In this document: positions 1 to 8,753 of the stretch, piece after piece
Layout of the letters: each line of letters opens with the position of its first letter
Numbering within the stretch: the stretch's first letter is position 1
NCBI GenBank assembly: GCA_027604685.1
Contig: JADHYX010000303.1
Coordinates: forward strand, 2,038 to 27,572
Source of the DNA: Lobulomyces angularis
Lineage: Eukaryota > Chytridiomycota > Chytridiomycetes > Lobulomycetales > Lobulomycetaceae
Length of the DNA stretch: 25,535 nucleotides
Direction: 5' to 3'
The notes under the pieces: generated by a model
What the model saw: only the letters and a program-made list of their open reading frames with translations
Told to the model about the DNA's origin: nothing
Databases searched by the model: none
Made by a program: the position numbers and the translations under genes

Positions 1-34
1 AAAAATAAAAATAAAAAAAAATAAAAAATAAATA

Positions 35-1492
35 ATGAGTTCAAGTTTAAATTATGCATTTAGATTTGTTACATTCAATACATTTTTTGTTGGAGGAACG
101 ATATTATTTTACGTTTTACAAGTGTTTTCAAATCTTTTAATTTTTAATAGAAAATATTACAGATACTACAACAGAAGAATCCAAAAGTTGTATGGTTCTT
201 TATTAGTTATTTTAACCTCATTCTTTCATCCTTTTGAAATTGGTATAAAAAAAAAAAATAAAATAAATAATAAAAATTATTATTTTTTTTTTTTTTTTTT
301 AATTTTTTTTTGAAAGATTAGTATTTACAGGAGATTATAAAGACATGTTAAAAGAAAAAAATGTAATAATGATGTGCAATCACCAGGTTTATTCAGACTG
401 GTGGTATTTGTGGGCTATGAGTTGGGTGTCAAATAAACATGGTGATATTAAATTTGTCTTGAAAGAGGATCTCACTAAGATGCCTTTTTTTGGTATTATA
501 TTTATTTTTATTATTTTTATATATTTATAATTCTTTTTTTTTATTTTTTTCAAGGTTGGGCTTTAAAATATTTTGTAAATTTTTATAAAAAAAAAAAAAA
601 AAAAAATTGAAATTAAAAATATAAATTTTTTTTTTATATTTTTTAATTATTATTAATTTCTTTTTTTTTTTTAAAATAGGAATTTGTTTTTTTAAAACGA
701 AAATGGGATCTTGATAAAATTGGGTACGCCAATACACTTCGTCGTGCAATTGATGATAATTTTCCATTGGTATGTATATATGTTTATTTTTGTAATAAAT
801 TAAAAATAAATATATAGTGGTTTTTAATATTTCCTGAAGGAACTGTAGTATGTGAGGAAACTGTTTTGACGTCACAAGCTTATGCGAAAAAGATGGATTG
901 GAAATATAACCCAAAGCACGTTTTAAATCCAAAATCAACCGGATTATATCACGCGTGTGAGATTTTAAACAAGTCTGTGGACTATATGTATGATCTAACA
1001 ATGGCATTTTCTGATATTTCATCGGAAACATATCCCTACGATTTTTTTTCACTGCCGAAATGCTTTTTTAAAGGAGAGGGACCCAATCAAATTTTTATAC
1101 ATTGTAAAAAGCATAAAATTGATTTAATCCCAGGATTTAAAGAAAAAAAACCAGCTTTGGATTTTTTAAATGAAGGGGAGGAAAAAAAATTAACAACAGA
1201 AGAATTGGAATTATTTCAAAATAAAAAACGAGGTGAATTATTTGGTGAATGGGTCAGGGACCAATTTAAAACTAAAGATGAAATGTTAAAAAAATTTTAC
1301 TTGACCAAAGAATTAAAATTATTAAACGAAAGCGAAAAAAGTACTTTAATTTGTAAAATGGAACCAAGAGTAAAGGACTATGTTACTGTCACCACTGCTT
1401 TTGTTCTTGCAATTTCACTATCCTATTCTTTTTTTAAATTTTTGTATTATCTAATTAACTTTTTTTTTTTCCCTACTCATTCCTCTTTATAG
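35..1492 (+). CDS. Membrane lysophospholipid acyltransferase (PlsC/AGPAT-LCLAT1 type)
   Basis: Predicted to move an acyl chain from acyl-CoA to a lysophospholipid (lysophosphatidate or lysophosphoinositide class) in the ER membrane. Five exons: 35-242, 322-492, 555-574, 680-769, 818-1492, giving 387 aa; every junction keeps frame. A hydrophobic segment lies at about residues 15-37. The catalytic NHxxxxDW box reads NHQVYSDWW (His90, Asp95), and the glycerol-phosphate-binding block reads FPEGT (168-172) after WFLI. Between them GWALKYFEFVFLKRKWDLDK is the order typical of AGPAT3/5, LCLAT1 and yeast Cst26. A second hydrophobic stretch near the C-terminus (about 350-378) could be a membrane anchor. 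Exon 3 is only 20 nt. The gene is convergent with the beta-tubulin gene. Family assignment is firm; the exact lipid substrate cannot be told. The ATG at 35 is the first in frame in this window, but only 34 bases precede it, so an upstream exon cannot be excluded. Confidence 0.88.
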
Positions 1493-1897
1493 ATGTTAAT
1501 TCTTTTTTTTTTAACTTCCCTATTTTTTCTTTTTTTTTTTATTTTTTTTTGCTAGTATAATTAATATTTTATTTTATTATTTTTTTTTTTTAAAACTATT
1601 TAATTAATTAATTAATTTTTTTTTTATTACTTTTTATTTTTTTTATTTTAATTGATATAAAAATTTTGTTAAGTATGGAAATTAAAAAAAAAAAACTAAT
1701 TTATTTTAAAAGAGAATAAAAAGAAAAACGATGAAATAAAACTATAATGAAAAAATTAGTAATTAATATAAAATAGTTTGAAAGAATTATTACATACTAT
1801 ATATCTTTTTTTTTTAATGAATATAAATTAAAATTTTAAAAAAAAAAAATAATAATTTTTTTTTTTTTTTTTTTAGTTTAATTTTTTTTTTAAGGAT
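1493..1897. other. Convergent intergenic spacer, AT-rich
   Basis: The spacer lies between the 3' ends of the acyltransferase (+) and beta-tubulin (-) genes. It is almost pure A/T with many homopolymer runs and contains an AATAAA hexamer at 1715-1720, a possible polyadenylation signal for the plus-strand gene. I see no coding potential on either strand and no structured RNA. Confidence 0.5.
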
Positions 1898-4594
1898 CTA
1901 AGGTGAAAAGGAAGAATTTAAACTTGCTTTGGAAGTTGTGGTACTTTTTGCTAAAGTTTTGTTTAAACTAACAGTGGAAGAAGATGCTTTTACTGAGGTT
2001 GGTGTAGAAATCTTGCTATTTGCAGTACCAATTCTATCATAAATGATTGGATTTTTATTTATCATGTCGTTAAAGGACGACATCCCAGAATTTTTTATCT
2101 TGGGTATCGCACTTTTTTCAATGACGCTGTTAAAAGTTGTGGTGGATTTGACTAGAGTAGAGCTGGATCTGTTTTTTTCAGAGGTGCTACTATTGCTAAT
2201 AGGCTTTACGATTACTTTTTGGTTCAAGCTTTTGGTTGGCAGGACTGGTTTACTCTCTTTGGACACTGGATTTAACACACCTGCTTTCTGGCTGTTGTTA
2301 ACTTCTGGTTTTTTTTCGGCGCTTGAAGAACTAAAGCTGCTACTTCCAGCAGCGGCTGCTTTTTTTGGTACCTTCAGTTGATTAAAGTTTCCTCTATTGT
2401 CAGCGTTACTTTTAATCTTTGACTTTTGAATATTTTCTCTCTTTTGCTTTAACTCCTGTTCTTCCCTTTCCTTTAAAAATAATCTATCTTCTTTTTTTTT
2501 TTCAATGGTGCTTTGTTGTTTTTTATTTTGTTTTATTCTACTGTCTAAACTTTCTTCTTCTTCTTCTCCATCTACGTTCAAATCTACTGTTGCATCTTGG
2601 TATTGTTGGTATTCTGATATAAGGTCACACATATTTGCTGTTTGATTTTTTTTTTTTTAATTTATTTTTAATTTTTCTTAATTTTATTTTTTTTTAATTT
2701 TACATTCGGCTTCGGTAAACTCCATAGGTTCCATTCCTTCACCAGTATACCAATGAACAAAAGCTTTTCTTTTAAACATAGCAGTATATTGGTTATGAAT
2801 TCTCTTGAATAATTCTTGAATTGAAGTTGTGTTTCCAATAAATGTTGCAGATCTCGTCATTCCTTTGGGTGCTATGTCACAAACTGCTGTTTTGATGTTA
2901 TCTATTATTTTTATTAAAAAAATAAAATTAAAATTAAAAAAAAATTAATTAATATATCTTAATTTATTTTAATTTTATTTTTATTTTTAATTTTGTTTTT
3001 TTTTTTCCCATACTTGGTATCCATTCAACAAAATTTGAGCTATTTTTATTTTGAATATTGTACACGGTAGTTTCGACCTCCTTCATTGATAACTTTCCTC
3101 TAAATATCGTTGCAACGGTTAAATACTTTCCATTTCTTGGATCCAGGGCAGCCATTACATTTGTCGGTGAAAATAACTGATTTGTCAAATCCAATACGCT
3201 GTAATTATTGTACATTACGTTACTTCTTGATGTTAAGGGAGCAAAACCTTTTTTATATAAAAAAAAAATATATAAATATATATTTTAAATTTTTTTTTTT
3301 TTTCTTTTTTATATAAACCTAGAACAAAAAAATGTAAACGGGGAAAAGGTACCATATTTAAAGTCAATTTTCTTAAATCTGCATTTAATTGTCCAGGAAA
3401 TCTGAGACAGGTGGTGATACCTGAAACTACATTTGAAATTAAGTGATTTAAATCACCGTAAGTTGGAGTAGAAACTAAAAAAAAAAAAAAAAAGAAAAGA
3501 AATTTAAAAAATTAGAAATTAATTAAAAAAAAAAAAAAACCTTTTAAAGTTCTAAAGCAGATATCATACAAAGCTTCATTGTCAATACAAAAAGTTGAAT
3601 CCACATGTTCAACCAGTTGATTTATACTAAGTGTAGCATTATATGGTTCTACTACTGTGTCTGAAACTTTGGGAGATGGAACAACTGAAAATGTACATAA
3701 CATTCTATGAAAAAAATAAAATAAATTAAGTTATACACTACCAAAAAATTTATTTGATAAAAAAAAAAAAGAAAGTTCAAAAAAAAAAAAATGATAATAA
3801 CCTGTCAGGATATTCCTCACGAATTTTTGAAATTATTAAACTTCCCATGCCTGAACCTGTTCCCCCACCTAAAGAATGGATCATTTGAAATCCTTGCAAA
3901 CAGTCACAATTTTCTGCTTCTTTTCTTGTTATATCTAATACTGTCTCTACTAGTTCCGCACCTTCTGTATAATAACCTATTATAATTTTTTTTTTTTTTT
4001 TTTTAAAAAAAAAGAGAGTCAAAGTTTATTTAAATTTAAAAATATTATTTATTTTATGAAAATTAATGTTTTTAAAGGCACATAATAATATTTACCTTTT
4101 GCCCAGTTATTTCCAGCACCATTTTGACCAAATACTGCATTATCTGGACGAAACAACTTTCCATATGGTCCACCATTGATAGCATCCATTGTTCCAGGTT
4201 CCAAGTCAACAAGAATCCCCCTTGGAACATATTTACCACCCCTTAGTTCGTTAAAATATACCTATTTAAATTTTTATTTATTTTTTTTTTGAAATAAAAA
4301 AAATTTTTTTTTTATTTGCTTCAATACATTTATTCTTTCTAATTGTAAATCTTTTACTGTTCTCTTTGACCAACTACTATTGATCTTTTGGTCAGAATTT
4401 TCTTGGGTAGAGTAATTACCGTTGGGATCAATTCCATGCTCTCCACAAATGACCTCCCAAAATTTTAATCCAACTTTAATTAAAAATAAAAAAAAATAAA
4501 TTTTTTTTTTTATTTTTTTTTTTGATTTAATTTATTTTTTTTTACTCTGATTTCCACATTGTCCAGTTTGTATATGTATAATTTCTCTAGTCAT
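1898..4594 (-). CDS. TUB2: Beta-tubulin with a ~217-residue C-terminal extension
   Basis: Microtubule subunit. Nine exons (high to low): 4594-4546, 4473-4328, 4261-4096, 3976-3802, 3704-3541, 3474-3319, 3247-3014, 2901-2704, 2637-1898; 675 aa against a usual 445-450. All junctions keep frame and restore conserved tubulin sequence (for example [13 protein letters not shown] and FTEAESN). The GTP-binding GGGTGSG lies at 157-163. Canonical numbering is offset by +17 after the H1-S2 loop, because the start is MTREI rather than MREI and 16 residues are inserted before LQLERI. The M-loop ([10 protein letters not shown]) differs from TSRGSQQYRA. Canonical position 198 is Ser (residue 215); 167 and 200 stay Phe. 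After the normal end ([10 protein letters not shown] ... EEEEE, to 458) the frame stays open for 217 residues: a charged coiled-coil-like part (about 472-505), then Ser/Thr/Lys-rich low complexity with two KSTTT repeats and a SAIP motif at 605-608. Probably a divergent, specialised isotype. Confidence 0.93.
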
Positions 4595-4679
4595 AGTATT
4601 AATTTCTTATAAATATATATATATTTTTTTTATTTATTAATTTATTAACTTTTTTTTTTATTTTCTTTGTGAAGATATA

Positions 4680-4999
4680 TTCTAGAAAAAAAAAATTTTT
4701 TAAAATGGTATTCTAGAAAAAAAAAAAAAAGAATTTTTTTTAGTATCAAATATACTATGATAATATAAATTTTTTTTTAAGTTTTAGTAGTTTTTTTTTT
4801 TTTGTATTTTATATAATTCTATCTAATATGGAATATTTTTAAATAACAAAAATTTTAAAATTTCTTAAATGGAGATTATTATTTAAAAATCAAGTTTTGA
4901 TGTGAAGCCGATGAAAAGGGAACAATTTAACCAGCTTAGTTATGTAAGAGAAACTTTGATTGCTTTTATTTTTGTTCTTTATTTAATAATATTCTAGAA
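4680..4999. promoter_or_regulatory. Three TTCTAGAA palindromes (heat-shock-element-like)
   Basis: The 8-bp palindrome TTCTAGAA occurs at 4680-4687, 4711-4718 and 4992-4999 in the divergent tubulin/RNase H2A promoter. It has the TTCnnGAA form of paired heat-shock-factor half-sites. The first two are 31 bp apart. Two more copies sit upstream of the cyclic-nucleotide-binding gene, so promoter copies recur in this window. Function is inferred only from the match to the known half-site pattern. Confidence 0.35.
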
Positions 5000-5035
5000 G
5001 GAAAAAAATTTTTGTAAGATTATTAACCCATTTTG

Positions 5036-5055
5036 AAAACCCTTGTAAAAACCCT
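5036..5055 (+). promoter_or_regulatory. Two AAAACCCT motifs before the RNASEH2A start
   Basis: AAAACCCT is present at 5036-5043 and 5048-5055, ending 24 and 12 bp before the ATG at 5068. The same octamer lies just before the SLD5 and histone deacetylase starts, which suggests a shared core-promoter or 5'-UTR element for genes acting on DNA or chromatin. Confidence 0.35.
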
Positions 5056-5067
5056 ATAAAAAATTAT

Positions 5068-6503
5068 ATGACAAAGAGAACCCAAAAAATTAACCAAAAC
5101 AAGTCGATTAAAATTACAGATGAAGTATCCGACAGTGAAATTGAAAAAGAAATGGTGACTGAGATAGCAAAAAAAGCGGTGAAAACCTTGTCAATGAAGG
5201 AAGAGGACAAATTTCCAGATGTTACTTTAAATTTAGATTTTATTCCAACTATACCCTTAACAAAATCATGGAATTATCATACTCCCGTTCCTTATAGATG
5301 TATAAATGAAGATGTCATTATGGGCATCGACGAAGCTGGAAGAGGTCCAGTTTTAGGTTTCAATTTAAAAAAAAAAAACTTTCACATTTTTTTTAAAATT
5401 TTTATTTTATTTTTCATTTTTCTAGGTCCAATGGTTTATGCAATTTGTTATATACCTCAAAATATGGATAATGAATTAAAATGCATCGGTGTTCAAGATT
5501 CAAAAATATTAAACGATTTTATAAGATGTAGCTTGTTTAAAGGTATGCAACAAAAATATAATGAATATATTGGTTGGGGAGTTTCCGTTCTTTCTCCTCA
5601 AGATATATCAGAGGGTATGCTGCGATGGTAATTTAAAAGAGCAACAAATTTAAAACCGTGGTGCTTTTCTTTTTTTGTTAGTGGAAAATACAATCTCAAT
5701 GCACAAGCACATGATTGTACCATAGATTTAATTAAAAAAGCTTTAAACTCTGGTGTTAAGGTTAAAGAGGTTGTTTTAATAATTTGTTGCACTTTGTTTT
5801 TCTAAACATTTTCCCTTTTTTTTTCTTTTTTTTTTTTTAGATTTATATTGATACAGTTGGACCACCTGATGCTTATCGAATGAAATTAGAAGGCATCTTT
5901 CCAAAGTTAAAAATTGTGGTAGCAAAGAAAGCTGATAGTCTGTACGCAACAGTCAGTGCCGCTTCAATATTTGCGAAAGTTACTAGGTAAAAAAAATTTT
6001 TTGAAATAAAATAAAATTATAAAAAAAAATGAAAATAAAATTATTTAAATTTTTTTTTTTTTTAAAAAAGAGATAAAATTTTGGAAAACTTTAAGTTTAT
6101 TGAAGAAGGTTTAGATTTAAAATTAGGAAAAGATTTTGGAAGTGGATATCCATCAGATCCTAACACTGTACTTTGGTTAAAAAATAATTTGGACTATATA
6201 TTTGGATATCCAAGACTAATTCGGTTCAGCTGGTCCACTTGCGAAAAGATTTTGGAGGAAAAGGCAGCTGGCTGTAAATGGTTTTTATTATTTCTTAATT
6301 TTTAGTAAAATTATTCATTGTGAAGGTTGGATGATGAGAAAGAAAATCATGGAGTTGACATTAGAAAATTTTTAAAAGGAAAAAAGAAACATAGAATGGA
6401 GGATGATGAAGCTATCATTAATGATATGGAAGACTTGAATGGACCAAAAAGGGAGACTTGGATAAGAGATTTAATAGGTTTAAAAATTGTTGAGAGCCTA
6501 TGA
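5068..6503 (+). CDS. RNASEH2A: Ribonuclease H2 catalytic subunit A
   Basis: Nicks DNA at embedded ribonucleotides and degrades RNA:DNA hybrids in the nucleus, normally with the B and C subunits. Six exons: 5068-5356, 5426-5627, 5682-5769, 5841-5986, 6071-6280, 6326-6503; 370 aa, somewhat longer than human RNASEH2A owing to an N-terminal leader of about 80 charged residues. The type 2 RNase H catalytic set is complete: Asp88-Glu89 in GIDEAGRG, Asp197 in YIDTVGPP, Asp225 in KKADSLY. The 28-residue spacing of the last two equals the human 141/169 pair. The GVQDSK motif and the tyrosine of SGYPSDP are also present. The protein ends in a Lys/Asp-rich segment. Intron 1 (69 nt, a multiple of three, no stop) interrupts directly after the DEAGRG box. 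The exon 3 donor GTTGTT at 5770 is weak; an alternative GT three bases later would add one valine. The gene is convergent with the TMEM198-like gene, 138 bp apart. Confidence 0.93.
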
Positions 6504-6641
6504 GGTTATGTAGTTAGAGATTAATATTTTTAAAGCTAGATTTTTTAATTAATATTCCGATATAATTTTTTTATGCTACGCAAACTAATAAGAAAGACGA
6601 TTTTTTAAAAATAAAAATGTAATTAAGCTATTTTTTTTTAA

Positions 6642-7881
6642 TCAGGCTGCTTTCCCTTCCCTATGTGGTCTTTTGGAATTAAGTTTATACTGGGAAATTG
6701 TCCCAAATACATATAATATCAACATCCCAACAAGTTCGAAATAAACTTCAGTGCTAACCTTGTATTCTTTTACTTGACTGATATCTGTAGTCCCAATAAA
6801 CTGAGTTATTGATTCATTCAATCCTTTGTTTAAAAATAAATCTAAACCGTATATAATGCTTTTTTTAAAAAATTAAATAAAAAAAAATATTTAGTCATGT
6901 TGCCAATAAAAATTTTCTTTTTTTGTAATAAAATTTGATTTGCTTCTATACCTAAACGCACCACCAAAACTCGTGGAAAATATCAGCAAATGTTTTTCCA
7001 AACACACAATAGCAATGGCACCTAGTATGGTTAGTACAAGTATAAAAATTGCCCTTCCAAGTTGTTCTTTAATTACTCCTCCGGACAACAAACTTAATAT
7101 AAATATTGACAAACTAAATCCACCAAAAGCACCTGTAGGAATAAAAAAAATATTTTTTTTAATTAATTAAATATTAATTTTTTAAAAAAATAATTACCAA
7201 TGGCAGCTAAACCTAATTTCCAAAAAAATCTCATTAAAAATCCACAAGCTACTCCAAAAACAACACAAGTAACAAGATATACATAATCTCTCGTTGGATA
7301 ACCTTTATGATAAAGAAATTAAAAATTTAAAATAAAATAAAAAATAAAAATTTAAATTATTCAAAGAAAATTGTTGATGATTTTGAAAAAAAAAATAAGA
7401 ATACGAAATATAATTTTTACCAGTTTCCGGGCAAATGTATGGCTCTAGATTTGTTAATATTACAAAAGCTAAACAAGCACCAACATAAAGCCCTATTACA
7501 AATTTAAGTTTTTTTTTTTTTTTTAAAAAATGAAAAATATAAAACCTGCAATGAAACAAATTAACTTAAATAACCTAAGACCTAATACCAAGAACAAAAA
7601 TCCAGCGGCAATCAATATAGTTGCACTAATTACCAGTGGTGCTGTTAAAACATAGTTTGCAATTTCTAATTTTTTAATTTTTTTTAAATAAAAATAAATA
7701 AATTTTAATAAATTAAATTGTCCTGTTATTTTATTTTTATTTTTTTAATTTATTTTGCATTTTTACCTTGAGATGTTTCAATAGGATTTAAATAATTTGT
7801 TCCATTGTTATTTTCAGTTACTGGAACCGCAATCATCACATGTATAAAACATAAAAACTTAAAAATATTTTCAAACATCAT
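6642..7881 (-). CDS. TMEM198-like multi-pass membrane protein (TM7S3/TM198 domain, DUF4203)
   Basis: Six exons (high to low): 7881-7767, 7665-7546, 7492-7421, 7302-7198, 7132-6952, 6858-6642; 269 aa, all frames joining cleanly. The N-terminus (from MMFENIFKFLCFIHVMIAVP) looks like a signal peptide, followed by a short Asn-rich segment. About seven hydrophobic helices follow with small-residue patterns (AAGFLFLVLGLRLF, GLYVGACLAFVIL, CVVFGVACGFLM, GAFGGFSLSIFILS), then a conserved GLDLF region, a last helix (about 235-252) and a basic tail. This order fits the TM7S3/TM198 family of secretory-pathway or plasma-membrane proteins. Human TMEM198 is linked to Wnt signalling, which need not apply here. 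No catalytic motif is visible, so the molecular role is unknown. Splicing at 6952 (GCGTTTAG then GTATAG) is chosen because read-through gives a stop soon afterwards, while splicing restores GGAFSIIYGLDLF. Confidence 0.75.
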
Positions 7882-8396
7882 CTAACAAAAAAAAAAAAAA
7901 AATTGATTAATTTTACTGAAACAAAAATTAGAAAATATTTATTTTAAATATATTTTTTTTTTTTATAGTTAAAAAAAAAATAAAAAGGGCCATTTTAATT
8001 TACTCCTAAAAAAATTTTTTTTGTAATTATTAAAACGCGTAAAACAAATATTGTCAAAGAATTGTAAAGACATGTAAACAAATTTTTCATTACTTTAATT
8101 TGTTTCAAGTATAATTATAATCAAATTTTAAGTCCTTTAACCAAATTTCATTTTCTCTGACCATTCCATTACATTGGTATATATCAGTACTTTTTTAGTG
8201 AAGTAAGAGGAACAAGCATTTGTATCAAGTTCTATTTAACAATACAAAAAGGTACAAAAATTGATCAAGCTGTGAGTGTATATCTATCTACCATTTTCAG
8301 TGGAGTTAAATAAAATCTTATTAAATACTCTCTTCACTATAATTATTAAAAAATTCATCAAGTTAGTTTTATTTTAGACTACAGGTGTTAATTTTG
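7882..8396. other. Intergenic region upstream of the TMEM198-like gene
   Basis: This is non-coding AT-rich DNA between the TMEM198-like start and the left repeat copy. The first ~100 bp carry long A/T runs; beyond about 8.0 kb the texture becomes mixed. An ACGCGT hexamer at 8035-8040 is listed separately. I looked for earlier exons of the S9 peptidase here (such as an HGGP motif) and found none. Confidence 0.5.
8035..8040. promoter_or_regulatory. ACGCGT hexamer (MCB-like)
   Basis: A single ACGCGT palindrome within AAACGCGTAA lies 154 bp upstream of the minus-strand TMEM198-like start. In yeasts and other fungi this is the MluI cell-cycle box bound by MBF-type factors. CpG is rare in this DNA, which makes the site stand out, but a single copy is weak evidence. 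Confidence 0.2.
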
Positions 8397-8716
8397 TTCT
8401 TGTAATATTTTGGAAGTTTTCACTTGCTGATTAGCAGTACTTTATATTTGTTTTATAATAATTATTTTTTATCTACATATGTATACAAACATACATCATC
8501 ATAACCTGAAAAAAATGTAAATAAAAAATTATTTTATAACAAAGGACTGCTGATTTTTGTGACGTAGGGGAGTAATCACTCACCCTGGTTTAAACCAATA
8601 CCATTTGCAAGTCTTAAACAAAATATTTCATAGAATTCAATTTTTTTTTTATTTCTTTTTTCACTTTTTTTGTAATCTTTTTTGTAATTTTTTTGTTAAT
8701 TCTTTATTTTTGTATT
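8397..8716 (-). repeat. Dispersed repeat, left copy (inverted relative to 24931-25234)
   Basis: The reverse complement of this ~320-bp segment aligns by eye over its whole length with 24931-25234. Identity in the best ~205 bp is roughly 85-90%, with small indels, and 49 bases are identical (8428-8476 against 25156-25204). Both copies hold the 12-bp palindrome TGGTTTAAACCA (here 8586-8597). Similarity stops sharply at both ends. No ORF, poly-A tail, clear terminal inverted repeat or target-site duplication is evident, so it could be a non-autonomous mobile element, a solo-LTR-like remnant or another dispersed family. It lies 38 bp before the S9-peptidase remnant. Confidence 0.8.
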
Positions 8717-8753
8717 TGTTGTAACATTTTGCTAAGCAGAGCTTTCCACTTTA

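Larger units (their letters stand above)
4595..5067. other. Divergent promoter region, beta-tubulin / RNase H2A
   Basis: The 473-bp spacer is shared by the 5' ends of the beta-tubulin (-) and RNASEH2A (+) genes. It is strongly AT-rich with long T and A runs. It holds three TTCTAGAA palindromes (4680, 4711, 4992) and two AAAACCCT motifs just before the RNASEH2A start, listed separately. No ORF or RNA gene is recognisable. Confidence 0.6.

Noticed and set aside
525..1052. 175-codon minus-strand frame across acyltransferase exons 3-5
   Set aside because: It runs through introns and homopolymers opposite well-supported conserved exons; its product is a Lys/Ile/Phe-rich artefact.
2043..2381. 112-codon open frame on the plus strand opposite the tubulin tail
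   Set aside because: It is the antisense of the Ser/Lys-rich tail exon, has hydrophobic low-complexity content and no family motif; the minus frame connects by a verified splice to conserved tubulin.
1898..2551. The tubulin tail as a separate downstream gene or an unrecognised intron
   Set aside because: The frame is continuous with the acidic tail inside one exon, no plausible donor/acceptor pair separates them, and no independent start with promoter-like spacing is evident.
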